Source of the DNA: Streptomyces exfoliatus | GTDB taxonomy: Bacteria; Actinomycetota; Actinomycetes; Streptomycetales; Streptomycetaceae | Direction: 5' to 3' | Length of the DNA stretch: 64,000 nt | Assembly (NCBI RefSeq): GCF_000725545.1 | Contig: NZ_JNZP01000001.1 | Location: forward strand, 62,001-126,000 | In this document: positions 26,295 through 33,573 of the stretch, piece after piece | Layout: each line of letters starts with the position of its first letter | Numbering within the stretch: the stretch's first letter is position 1 | Notes under the pieces: model-generated | What the model saw: the letters and a program-made list of their open reading frames with translations, nothing else | What the model was told of the DNA's origin: nothing | Database searches by the model: none | Position numbers and translations under genes: made by a program

Positions 26295-26995
26295 CTGTCC
26301 GTCTCCTCCTTGAGGGTCGGGTGGGTGGTGAATACCGCGTCTGCGGCGTCGCTGGGGAGGGCCAGGAGCGCGGCTTCGAGTACGCGGCCGGTGGAGTTGA
26401 GGGCGATGCGCGTGATGGTGAGGACCGTCCGCGTGGGGCTGATGCGGAGGGCGGCTGCCTCATCCGGAGTGGGGAGGCGGGCGGTGACCGTCTCCTGGGT
26501 TTCCGTACGGTCCACGTCTCGACCGCCGGGCCAGGAGGACGAGGCGAGTTGTGCGGCCGGGGCGAGCTCGCGGGGGATGTAGATGCGGGCCACGCTTCGG
26601 GGAGTATCGCCCTCGTAGGTAATGCAGTGGAACTCCGTCAGGGGAGTGTTGGACGGGACCTTCAAGAGGGTTCTGATGTGGCCGCGGGCCCGGATGTTGG
26701 TCGTGCGGATGGTGGTCTGGAGGTCGCGGGCGAACGGTATGCCGGCGCCGCCTGTGTAGGCGATGCGGCGTAGCGGAGTGCGGACGAAGTTGCCCTTGCC
26801 GTGGGTCTTCTCGATGAGCCCTTCCGCCTGGAGGAGGGCGAGTGCCTGGCGGATGGTCGGGGTGCTGACCTTGTAGTGGGTGGCCAGTTTGGGTTCCGAG
26901 GGGAGGCGGTCTCCGGCCTTGAGGTGGCCGGTGGTGATCTGGGTGCGGAGGTCTTCGGCGATGGTGTCGCGGAGGGTCGGCACGGTCGTAGTCAC
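26291..26995 (-). CDS. GntR/HutC-family regulator (KorSA/Pra type)
   Basis: 234 aa. N-terminal winged helix (LRDTIAEDLRTQITTGHLKAGDRLPSEPKLATHYKVSTPTIRQALALLQAEGLIEKTHGKGNFV) and C-terminal UTRA effector domain (about 75-225, with 'TEFHCITYEGDTPRSVARIYIP'). In AICEs such as pSAM2 this type represses transfer or int/rep genes. GTG 26995 overlaps the upstream stop (GTGA); a GTG at 26998 is equally in frame. It is the fifth gene of a six-gene coupled operon. Confidence 0.88.
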   Translation of the reverse strand: MTTTVPTLRDTIAEDLRTQITTGHLKAGDRLPSEPKLATHYKVSTPTIRQALALLQAEGLIEKTHGKGNFVRTPLRRIAYTGGAGIPFARDLQTTIRTTNIRARGHIRTLLKVPSNTPLTEFHCITYEGDTPRSVARIYIPRELAPAAQLASSSWPGGRDVDRTETQETVTARLPTPDEAAALRISPTRTVLTITRIALNSTGRVLEAALLALPSDAADAVFTTHPTLKEETDR

Positions 26996-27216
26996 CACCT
27001 TTTCTGGACTCGGAGGGCGACCAGGCGGGTGCGGGGGTGCATGGTCAGTTGCTCGCCCGTTTCGAAGAGGAGGCGTTTGGCTCCGAGGGGGAGTTGGCGG
27101 AGGTCGGCTACTCGGCAGGGCATGCCGCCGATCTGGATGACGTCGCCTCGCTGGACGTTGATCGAGGTGATCTCGATGGGCGCGACCACGGCGCCGGTCG
27201 GGGCCCAGGACTTCAT
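26992..27216 (-). CDS. Small hypothetical protein of the element backbone (74 aa)
   Basis: Starts MKSWAPTGAVVAPIEITSINVQRGDVIQIGG and continues with MPCRVADLRQLPLGAKRLLFETGEQLTMH, a compact beta-rich small protein I recognise as a common conserved hypothetical upstream of GntR in Streptomyces integrative elements. GGAGG precedes ATG 27216 at good distance. Overlaps both neighbours (ATGA at start, GTGA at end). Confidence 0.7.
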   Translation of the reverse strand: MKSWAPTGAVVAPIEITSINVQRGDVIQIGGMPCRVADLRQLPLGAKRLLFETGEQLTMHPRTRLVALRVQKRW

Positions 27217-27392
27217 GCCGTTGCCTCCGAGTGGGGCGGGGCGGTCGCTGGCATGTGGCAGGGGCAGGCGCACGCCTCGTAGATCACCGGGATGTCGACA
27301 GGCGCCGTTACCGGGGAGGAGTGGGCGCACTCGTGATGGGTGCCGATCTGGCACCGGGACGAGCGGTACGGGGTGGGCTTCGTGTGGGGCAT
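27213..27392 (-). CDS. Small Cys/His-rich hypothetical protein (59 aa)
   Basis: MPHTKPTPYRSSRCQIGTHHECAHSSPV..., with four Cys and several His (CQIGTHHEC; YEACACPCH), so possibly metal-binding. ATG 27392 shares a base with the previous stop (TGATG) and its own stop overlaps the next start (ATGA). Function unknown. Confidence 0.6.
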   Translation of the reverse strand: MPHTKPTPYRSSRCQIGTHHECAHSSPVTAPVDIPVIYEACACPCHMPATAPPHSEATA

Positions 27393-27586
27393 CAGGCCGT
27401 CTCCGCCTGGGTGAGGTGGGGGCGCTCGGTGGTGGGGGCGGCGTACCGACTGACGCAGGGCGTGCTGGCGCCGTGGCCGATGGTCCGTCCCGGTGGGGTG
27501 GTGCGGCGTAAGGGCTTGTAGGGATGGGCGGTTCGGACCGGCCGCGGTCTGGTCGAGTGGAGTGCGCGGCGGATACGGTTGCGCAT
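27392..27586 (-). CDS. Small basic hypothetical protein (64 aa)
   Basis: MRNRIRRALHSTRPRPVRTAHPYKPLRRTT..., Arg/Pro-rich with no fold recognised; possibly nucleic-acid binding. GGGAG lies about 9 nt before ATG 27586. Second gene of the coupled operon; stop overlaps the next start. Confidence 0.55.
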   Translation of the reverse strand: MRNRIRRALHSTRPRPVRTAHPYKPLRRTTPPGRTIGHGASTPCVSRYAAPTTERPHLTQAETA

Positions 27587-27591
27587 GCTGA

Positions 27592-27903
27592 TCAGCTCCC
27601 ATCGCTGATGGCCGGGTCCCCGGACGTCGTGTGTCGCGGGGACCGCTTGTTCACGGCGGCCCAGAGGGTTCGGCCGCCCAGGCTGGTGGCGAGGAGACCG
27701 AAGCGGTCTGCCTGTGCCAGGACTTCCAGGACCTCCCGCCATGTTTCTGCCGGGAGGGTTTCCGGTACCTCCGCTTCGATCGACGTGTGTCTGGTGTGGG
27801 CCAGCACGCGTGTGGTGAGTCCGAGGGCGGACAACCGGGTGGCGAGAGCCTCCGCGCTTACTTCGGGAGCAGGCACAGGGCAGCCTCCGTTACCGGTGAT
27901 CAC
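27592..27903 (-). CDS. First gene of the GntR-type operon, hypothetical (103 aa)
   Basis: Starts GTG 27903 immediately beside the operator region, probably on a leaderless or very short-leader transcript. Sequence VSAEALATRLSALGLTTRVLAHTRHTSIEAEVP and 'WREVLEVLAQADRFGLLATSLGGRTLWAAV' suggests a small alpha/beta fold. Similar proteins are frequent in Streptomyces integrative elements; no known role. Confidence 0.6.
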   Translation of the reverse strand: MITGNGGCPVPAPEVSAEALATRLSALGLTTRVLAHTRHTSIEAEVPETLPAETWREVLEVLAQADRFGLLATSLGGRTLWAAVNKRSPRHTTSGDPAISDGS

Positions 27904-27914
27904 TTTAAGTGAAG

Positions 27915-27945
27915 CTAGTTAACTAGATTAGAGCTAGTGGACTAG
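27915..27945. promoter_or_regulatory. Twin operators between divergent GntR gene and small-gene operon
   Basis: CTAGTTAACTAG (27915-27926, perfect palindrome) and CTAGTGGACTAG (27934-27945) are two copies of CTAG-TnnA-CTAG with centres 19 bp apart. They cover the promoters of both divergent transcripts (for the plus strand TTAACT and TAGATT with 16 bp between). Typical autoregulatory GntR operators. Confidence 0.7.
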
Positions 27946-27954
27946 ATTTTCCAT

Positions 27955-28710
27955 ATGCCTGAGCAGCCGCCATAACTCCGTATCGCCGACGAACTGCGGC
28001 GGCGGATCGCGGAGCACGAGTGGAGTCCTGGAGACCGGCTGCCCTCGCGGGCTCAGATCGGCCAGGAGTGCGGGGTGGGCGAGAACGTTGTCCGCCGGGC
28101 CCAAGAGCTGTTGATCTCCCAGGGCGTGTTGGAGGGGCGGGCCGGGTCCGGGACCTACGTGGCCGAGCCTCGGCAGCGGGTGCGGATGGTGCGGTCCGCG
28201 GCGCGCGAGCAGCCTGACGGGTCGCCGTTCCGGGCAGATATGAAGGCCGTCGGGCGGAACGGTGGCTGGGAGAGCCGGACCGATGCGAAGGTGCCCGCGC
28301 CGGCGGAGATCGCTGCGCGGCTCGGGGTCGGTGAGGGCGAACTGTGCGTCCGGACCGTCTACGAGTTCCTCGCCGACGGGCGTCCCGTGCAGCTGTCGAC
28401 GAGCTGGGAGCCGTACGACCTCACCGGCGGGACCCTTGTCGTTCTGCCTGAGGGTGGACCGCATGCAGGGGCCGGCGTTGTGAACCGAATGGCCCAGATC
28501 GGCGTCACCGTCAGCCACGCCGTCGAGCAGCCCGAGCCGCGGCAGGCGACTGCGGAGGAGGCTTCCCTTCTCGGGATCCAGAAGGCCGCGCTCGTCACGC
28601 ATATCCGGCGGACGTACTACAGCGACGAGGGCCGCCCCGTCGAGACTGCCGACATCATCGTGCCCACCGCCCATTGCGAGATCGTCTACGAGATCCCGAT
28701 CAGCCGCTGA
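27955..28710 (+). pseudogene. GntR-family regulator interrupted by a stop at codon 7
   Basis: ATG 27955 begins MPEQPP, then TAA (27973-27975), and the same frame continues as an intact GntR: LRIADELRRRIAEHEWSPGDRLPSRAQIGQECGVGENVVRRAQELLISQGVLEGRAGSGTYV, then a UTRA domain to 28710. Homologues I recall read MPEQPPY, so one change of TAC to TAA would explain it. The next in-frame start, GTG 28075, lacks half of the winged helix. Either the gene is dead or the stop is read through; a sequencing error is possible. Confidence 0.75.
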
Positions 28711-28826
28711 CTAGGCTTCGCATAGGGGGTAGAGTCGCTTGGTTCGGTATCTGCAGCAGTAAATGGAGGCAACAGCCGCCATTATTGCCAGCCGCTCCTG
28801 GCCGTCAGGCTAGCTTTATGGACCGC

Positions 28827-29396
28827 TTAGGGGTGATGCGTCGTGGACCCGGACAGCGGATCGCTAGGCGGCTCGCCTGCCAGCCGAATTGCGGGAGACC
28901 GTGCGGGCTCGATCGCGTCTCGGTCCGTGACGCCAATTAGTGCGTTGAAAAGCCAAATGAGGCGCATGGAGCGAAGGGAGCCCAGGAGCAGCAAGCCCTC
29001 GGCCGGCCAAGCCAAGAATCCCGGTTTGGAGTTCCGGTCGATCAAAAGAAGGACGATGCACCCTCCGGCAATCAAGAGCATGCTGCTCAGGATGCTGGAC
29101 CAGTTCCGTCGCAAGCTAGGCCCGAACCGCTGACGCATGGCTTGGATTGTATCGCCGCGGGAACTTGCGTACTGCGCGATGGCCGCGGTGGCGAATCCGC
29201 CAACCAAGGCCGCGACAGAAGCAGTCGTCGTGTAAACATCCTTCCTTCTATCCAGGCTTGGCCTCTCGAAGAAAGCCGACATCCCTCCAGATTTCCACCA
29301 GACTGCGTGAATAGCGAGTACGAGCGCTGCGGCCAGCCAATCAAGGCCTGGCGTTTCGCTCCATATATTCTTGATTCTTGTGACCACCCGGAACAT
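28827..29396 (-). CDS. Membrane protein of the two-gene cargo cassette
   Basis: 189 aa with about four hydrophobic segments (LDWLAAALVLAIHAVWW; VAALVGGFATAAIAQYA; SSILSSMLLIAGGCIVLLLI; AEGLLLLGSLRSMRLIWLF). No family recognised. Gene lies 41 bp after the 311-aa gene on the same strand, in DNA of visibly lower G+C than the element backbone. Small 4-TM proteins paired with a soluble partner are a frequent design in anti-phage systems, hence the interest; this is inference. ATG 29396 has GAGGGGG upstream; GTG 29432 is possible. Confidence 0.6.
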   Translation of the reverse strand: MFRVVTRIKNIWSETPGLDWLAAALVLAIHAVWWKSGGMSAFFERPSLDRRKDVYTTTASVAALVGGFATAAIAQYASSRGDTIQAMRQRFGPSLRRNWSSILSSMLLIAGGCIVLLLIDRNSKPGFLAWPAEGLLLLGSLRSMRLIWLFNALIGVTDRDAIEPARSPAIRLAGEPPSDPLSGSTTHHP

Positions 29397-29437
29397 AGCT
29401 GCCACACCCCCTCGACCCAAGGAGTCCAACACTAGCC

Positions 29438-30373
29438 CTAGGCACTGACAGCGGCCCTCAGGTCCCTTTCGCGGTCGCGTGCCACCTGTAGGATCGCCTC
29501 TACGGCGGACTCGTAGCGAGGACGCGGGTAGTTTGAGCCCACTTCAATGCGGCACTTGACCGTAATGTGGTGCTTTATGAAGTCGAGTGGCTCATCGGTC
29601 ACTTCGCCATCTTCATCGATCGATGTGATGTTGGCCTGCGCGCGATCGATCCCGCTAGGCTCCTCCAGGTAGCCGAGTTCTGACATCAGGGAGTGGATGT
29701 CGCCCTGCAATCTGCGTTGTGCGCGGAAGCGTGCTACTGGCCCGGGCCCATTCTTCTTGGGGACTTCCAGCTTCAGTGAAATGCGATGATCCGGGTAGCG
29801 TTCGGAGCTAAGTCTTACAAAGCTTGCCAATCCCTCTCCGTCGGGGGGCGGGATGGCGGGGCTCGGACGGTAGCTGAACTCGAAGCTATGAACGGCGTCT
29901 GCCTTTTCGAGCTTCTCCCATACATTCTGCCCGATTACAGGCCAGAGGGCGATTTCCTCACTCGCGACGTTGCATCCGTTGAGCCACCGTTGAATAGAAG
30001 ACGCTCGGGGGGAACCTGGCTTCCCTTGCAGGACGCCGATGATATTTCCGTAGTCCAGGAAACATACCGTTGTCGTGTCGATGGTTCCTTTGTTTCCCTC
30101 AAGTCTCATCTCCTCGATTCGCCCCAAATCGAGATCCACTGTCTGGAGCTCACTGGTTCCTACTCTTCCGACGAGAAGATTGAATCGACCGGAGGCGTGG
30201 ACGGATTGGCCGATGTAGCTGTGTTGGGTGTGGGACAAAACTCGATCGGAAACTGGTCGATTCTCAATCTCCATGAGAGGTGCCTGCCAATTTGCATGTT
30301 CCATGCGGGGGTTAACCCCATCCTTGGCGCGCACGATCTCAAAGAAGGCAACCGTCCCTGTCCTCGTCGCCAT
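29438..30373 (-). CDS. Soluble 311-aa protein of the two-gene cargo cassette, unknown family
   Basis: Begins MATRTGTVAFFEIVRAKDGVNP; middle block LLVGRVGTSELQTVDLDLGRIEEMRLEGNKGTIDTT, then 'VCFLDYGNIIGVLQGKPGSPRASSIQRWLNGC', and a C-terminal 'FIKHHITVKCRIEVGSNYPRPRYESAVEAIL'. The order (strand, 'dG.ie...L..n.g....t', 'd...i..lQ..pgsprassi..wl') vaguely recalls DUF6731/DUF4747-type proteins, not enough to assign. GAGGTGGGG precedes ATG 30373. Not otherwise recognised; see findings for the cassette idea. Confidence 0.6.
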   Translation of the reverse strand: MATRTGTVAFFEIVRAKDGVNPRMEHANWQAPLMEIENRPVSDRVLSHTQHSYIGQSVHASGRFNLLVGRVGTSELQTVDLDLGRIEEMRLEGNKGTIDTTTVCFLDYGNIIGVLQGKPGSPRASSIQRWLNGCNVASEEIALWPVIGQNVWEKLEKADAVHSFEFSYRPSPAIPPPDGEGLASFVRLSSERYPDHRISLKLEVPKKNGPGPVARFRAQRRLQGDIHSLMSELGYLEEPSGIDRAQANITSIDEDGEVTDEPLDFIKHHITVKCRIEVGSNYPRPRYESAVEAILQVARDRERDLRAAVSA

Positions 30374-30626
30374 GGCCCCCACCTCGTTCGCTGTACAGCT
30401 GCGTAGCCACATAGCGTGACGGTCCGTGACGATCTCCGCAAGGAGTTGTCGTAAAGCGAGCTGTAGCCGCGTGCGCGCACGTGTGCTTTGGCTTGATCGG
30501 GACGGCCAGGTGGCCTGGTCCTGCCTAGTGGGTGCCAAAGCGTGGGCCCGTCGCCGTCGCTGGCTACGACAGGCGCACGCAAGTTCAATCGATGGCAGAG
30601 CCGGCTTGCGTGCGCTTCCGTCACGG

Positions 30627-31370
30627 CTAGGAAGGTGGATGGTCCAGGCGCTCCAAGGTGAGCTGGTAGGCGTTCCTCAGTCGCGTGAAGTCGTAGAAGT
30701 CCCCCTGCGGCTCGCGCTTGACGGTCAATAGCCCCTGCGCTTCGAGTTCCTTGCGGCCCTTGGTCCACGTGTCCGAGGACAGGTTGTAGCGCTGACGCCT
30801 CGCCGTGTGGATGTATCGAGGCTCCGAGTGCCCTCCAAGGGCTTCTCTGAGGGCAAACAGTAGGGCCGTTGCCGTTGGCGACAGCTGGAGGAGCCAGCCC
30901 CGTGTCCAGAACTCGACCGGCATGCCGACGTAGCGGCCCTCCTCCCTTGGTTGCGTGTACACCCCTCCATCACCGGTGGCGCTCCGCAAGGTGATCGCCG
31001 AGGGCCGCCCCCACTGCGGCTGGAGGTCGATGAACTGGTTCTCTTCCAGCCACTTCAAGTTGCTGGCCACCCGCCTTGGCCCCGTCCTCGGGTCGAGTGC
31101 GAGCATCTGCGTCCAGCCGTTCGGGCCCGGCGGTCTGCGCAGGTCAAAGGGCTCTTTCGTGGCCATCATGGTGATGCACAGGTAAAGCTGGAGACGCACC
31201 TTGCCGCCGCGCCCGCCTTGGATGAGCCGAGCAAGCGGCGGAGGTGAGTCGCCGTCCTCAGGTGCGATGACGAACGCCGGCGGGAAAGGGATGTGCCCCC
31301 GCCTCTTCGCCTTGTCCGCTGCCCCCTGCAAGTAGGCGAGCGCCTCAGGCTGGCGTCCATCGAGTGGCAC
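30627..31370 (-). CDS. Tandem winged-helix protein, possible replication or partition regulator
   Basis: 247 aa. Two winged-helix-like units can be seen: about 55-130 (RLQLYLCITMMATKEPFDLRRP...RRVASNLKWLEENQFIDLQ) and about 155-235 (LSPTATALLFALREALGG...LSSDTWTKGRKELEAQGLLTVKREPQ). This double arrangement is used by theta-type Rep initiators and by some transcription factors. No catalytic motif. GTG 31370 follows GGAAGG. Could be the element's only replication-type gene. Confidence 0.6.
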   Translation of the reverse strand: MPLDGRQPEALAYLQGAADKAKRRGHIPFPPAFVIAPEDGDSPPPLARLIQGGRGGKVRLQLYLCITMMATKEPFDLRRPPGPNGWTQMLALDPRTGPRRVASNLKWLEENQFIDLQPQWGRPSAITLRSATGDGGVYTQPREEGRYVGMPVEFWTRGWLLQLSPTATALLFALREALGGHSEPRYIHTARRQRYNLSSDTWTKGRKELEAQGLLTVKREPQGDFYDFTRLRNAYQLTLERLDHPPS

Positions 31371-31671
31371 GTCTTTTACCTTCCTGCAGGAGAAACAGGG
31401 ATATGGGGCTAACAGGGGTACACGGGGGTGCTTGGAGCTTCTCTATGGATCCCGTCACGAGGGTCGAGAGACTACAGCAAGAGCGTAGACCTATACGAGG
31501 CAAAGGAAGACTACTCATCTGCTGATGTCAGGTGACTCCTGCACAGACGGCAAATACCCCTTTTGACCTGCTGTTTTCCCCCTGTCAACATCGCCTCAGT
31601 CAAGCCGGAGATCGTCGCGTGGCCCACCTGGGATGCTGCCGCGATTCCACGGATGAGGGGATTGATAGAGG
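31371..31671. other. 301-bp intergenic region, nothing recognised
   Basis: Relatively A+T-rich for the organism and presumably holds the promoters of the flanking divergent genes. No hairpin or coding frame stands out. Confidence 0.5.
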
Positions 31672-31869
31672 TTGTCCAACCACGACTCATCGCTCCGAGG
31701 CCTCTGGGCGGCGGTCATCGTGCTCGGTGCGCTCATGGCCGCCATGCTCAGCACCGCCGCTCTTTGGACGGTGGGAGCGCCTGCGTACGCCGCGCTGGGG
31801 GGAGGGGGTGTCACCTTCATCGGTGTAGCCACCCTGGGGTTCACTCTGAGGAAGTTCTTGACCGAGTGA
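31672..31869 (+). CDS. Small two-helix membrane protein
   Basis: 65 aa: LRGLWAAVIVLGALMAAMLSTAALW and a second helix (AALGGGGVTFIGVATLGFTL). Similar tiny membrane proteins starting 'MSN.DS.LRGL.AAVIVL' occur in other Streptomyces mobile elements. The start is TTG at 31672 with AGAGG directly against it, so the start is uncertain. Confidence 0.5.
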   Translation: MSNHDSSLRGLWAAVIVLGALMAAMLSTAALWTVGAPAYAALGGGGVTFIGVATLGFTLRKFLTE

Positions 31870-32066
31870 GGAGTAAGGCGTGATGCCGTAAGGCTCTGAG
31901 TAGCCGACATGGGTGCTCAGGGCCGTCCGGTCGGTACGGCGGGAGAAGTCTGAGCTTGTTCTCTGGGGCCTGTGCTGTCGGCGTGCTGCCGTCCGCCGCG
32001 GTTGCGCCTCCCCGCTCTGCGTCGAGCGCTGGAAGCATTTCACTGTCCGACGACGAAGGGGACAGG

Positions 32067-32243
32067 ATGATTCAGCCGACGTGCAGTGCTCCTACCCAGA
32101 GCGGAGGCCGCTGCCGGAACAAGGCGATGACGGGTACCTCGCGGTGCTCCAAGCACCAGGGGGCTTGGTCCCCGTACGGGGTCGAGCAGCGGAAGAAGAA
32201 GGAAGCCGAAGCCAAGATGAAGAAGCTTCGGAAGAGGCGGTAA
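32067..32243 (+). CDS. DUF5763-like small zinc-binding protein
   Basis: 58 aa: CSAPTQSGGRCRNKAMTGTSRCSKH followed by a Lys/Arg-rich tail. The C-x9-C-x10-C-x2-H pattern is that of DUF5763-type metal-binding peptides. GAAGGGGA precedes ATG 32067. Last gene inside the element before attR. Confidence 0.65.
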   Translation: MIQPTCSAPTQSGGRCRNKAMTGTSRCSKHQGAWSPYGVEQRKKKEAEAKMKKLRKRR

Positions 32244-32265
32244 CGGGCCGTCGAGTGCGGCCGGC

Positions 32266-32282
32266 TGACATCCACTGACATC
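32266..32282. other. Candidate right arm-type integrase sites
   Basis: TGACATC at 32266-32272 and 32276-32282, 10 bp apart, about 90 bp inside attR; matches the pair inside attL. Confidence 0.45.
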
Positions 32283-32369
32283 AACGGCGGCGGATGACAG
32301 CGGTCGCCCGCGAGCTGCCGTGGCGGTGGTGACCAGCGATCCGCCCTTGGCGAGGGCGCCCCGCACGAG

Positions 32370-32415
32370 CTTACAAAGCAGATGTCGGCGGTTCGAAACC
32401 GTCCGCGCCCACCAG
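32370..32415. repeat. attR: right copy of 46-bp attachment repeat
   Basis: Identical to 21227-21272. It carries only the tRNA 3' half, so it is not a second tRNA gene. Confidence 0.92.
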
Positions 32416-32422
32416 GGAATAG

Positions 32423-32448
32423 GCCCCCAGCCGATCATGGCTGGGGGC
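32423..32448 (+). terminator. Original tRNA-Val terminator, displaced by the insertion
   Basis: GCCCCCAGCC (32423-32432) and GGCTGGGGGC (32439-32448) with loop GATCAT; same loop and position relative to the att repeat as the hairpin after attL. Confidence 0.8.
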
Positions 32449-32506
32449 TTCCGCTGTGTTCTGCGGAGGAACGCCGAACCGGCTCGCCCGAGGCAGGTTC
32501 CGCGTA

Positions 32507-32668
32507 ATGGCCGACTGGCCGCTCCCGTGCCCCGACTGCGACCGGCCCATGGAATGGAAGGGATTCTTTCTCAGCAAGCGTGAAGAGGACGAAGAGCGGG
32601 TCCGCCGCTTCCTGTGGGCGCTGTCAGGGCCGGACCCTATGGTGGCACTGGACCGACCGCCAGGATGA
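32507..32668 (+). CDS. Small protein with CPDC half zinc ribbon (hypothetical)
   Basis: 53 aa: MADWPLPCPDCDRPMEWKGFF, then an acidic/basic helix and 'WALSGPDPMVALD'. Only one CxxC pair, so perhaps a truncated zinc ribbon. Ribosome site is poor. Lies just outside attR; may be a leftover of an earlier insertion. Confidence 0.4.
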   Translation: MADWPLPCPDCDRPMEWKGFFLSKREEDEERVRRFLWALSGPDPMVALDRPPG

Positions 32669-32782
32669 ACCGCTGGAGCTCTGTCCCTTTCCCGGCTCGG
32701 TCCGCTGACTTCCGCAGCCTTGGGTATTGTCCGAACCGTTTGATCAGCCGGTAGCGGGGGTGGCATACACGACGAGCGGCAC

Positions 32783-33010
32783 GATGAGCGGCTGTCCGAT
32801 GAGGAGCTGGAGCTGTTCGTCCAGTACCTGCACCGGTTCGCGAACCACGAGGACATCTTCCTGAACCTGGAAGCCGGGGATCGAGAGCACCCCGTCTACG
32901 TCGTGGTCGGCAGGGACTGTCCCCCGGTCGGGGACGCCTCTGACTATCGGCGGCCGTTCGCGGATCGGCGGCAGCCGACATCCACCACTGACATCTACGA
33001 CGGCGAATGA
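32783..33010 (+). pseudogene. Remnant of a small hypothetical gene without a start
   Basis: A coding-looking frame of 76 codons (DERLSDEELELFVQYLHRFANHEDIFLNLEAGDREHPVYVVVGRD..., ending DIYDGE) has no ATG or GTG between the in-frame TGA upstream and the conserved part. It resembles small Streptomyces proteins of the 'L.D.EL..FV..LHRFA.H..D' kind. Its 3' end runs through TGACATC repeats like those at the element's ends. Confidence 0.4.
32976..32995. other. Extra arm-site-like repeats outside attR
   Basis: CGACATC (32976-32982) and TGACATC (32989-32995), 13 bp apart as at the left end, about 560 bp beyond attR. The surrounding sequence (…CATCTACGACGGCGAATGACAGCAG) resembles that inside attR (…CATCAACGGCGGCGGATGACAGCGG). 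Confidence 0.5.
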
Positions 33011-33085
33011 CAGCAGTCGTCCACGGCTCCGCACTGCGTCCGCGAGCAGCCGTCCCACCCTGGCAACACCTGCCCGACCGAACTC

Positions 33086-33439
33086 CTACAGCGGTGATCG
33101 CTCGCTCCACCGCTGTAGGCGGAAGCAGGCCACCAGCGCGCTGCCGTCTTCGGTGAGGTAGAAGACGAAGCTCCCTTTCTGATCAGCAGAATCGATCATC
33201 CCTCCGCGCACCGGTCGGCCGTGCTCCCTGAGGAGCTGCACCGCTCGTTCCAGCCCGAGAGGTTCGACTCCGCGCAGCCGCGCGCGCTGAAGCCGGCGTG
33301 AGAAGACCCCGGCATGTTGCCCTGAGGGCTGCGTCGTATCGAACGTGTGATAGGTGGCGCCGTCATGGAGGGCGGCCAGAGCCGCCACGGACGCCGCCTC
33401 GTCATTGGCCAACAGCTTCTCCAGTACGTGCCGTTCCAT
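33086..33439 (-). CDS. Hypothetical protein, 117 aa
   Basis: MERHVLEKLLANDEAASVAALAALHDGATYHTFDTTQPSGQHAGVFSRRLQRARLRG..., ending in a beta-rich 'SFVFYLTEDGSALVACFRLQRW'. No family recognised. GGAGGTG precedes ATG 33439 at ideal distance, so it is likely a real gene. Confidence 0.6.
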   Translation of the reverse strand: MERHVLEKLLANDEAASVAALAALHDGATYHTFDTTQPSGQHAGVFSRRLQRARLRGVEPLGLERAVQLLREHGRPVRGGMIDSADQKGSFVFYLTEDGSALVACFRLQRWSERSPL

Positions 33440-33573
33440 GCTCACCTCCGTCGGGATCCTGCGGTACAGCAGCCAGGTACCGCAACCCACTCATCGCCCC
33501 CGCCCGGCAGCGTTCCTCCGGGGCCTCAGGGACGCCGGTATGCCCCCGCTGACCGATCCGGCTAGAGCTACGG

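Larger units (their letters stand above)
21227..32415. mobile_element. Integrative element in tRNA-Val (decayed AICE-like)
   Basis: About 11.2 kb between two copies of a 46-bp repeat identical to the tRNA 3' half. It contains a tyrosine integrase next to the left end, an excisionase remnant, a GntR-regulated operon of tiny genes typical of actinomycete integrative elements, and cargo of visibly lower G+C. No TraB/FtsK translocase, no RepSA/Prim-Pol gene and no relaxase are recognisable, so self-transfer and replication are unlikely. The truncated excisionase suggests it may be fixed in the chromosome. Confidence 0.88.

Noticed and set aside
28827..30373. Identification of the cassette as Kiwa (KwaA/KwaB)
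   Set aside because: Sizes and the membrane/soluble pairing are similar, but gene order is reversed and I cannot see DUF4868 features in the 311-aa protein.
32370..32415. Second tRNA-Val gene
   Set aside because: Only the 3' half from the anticodon loop onward is present; it is the attR repeat.
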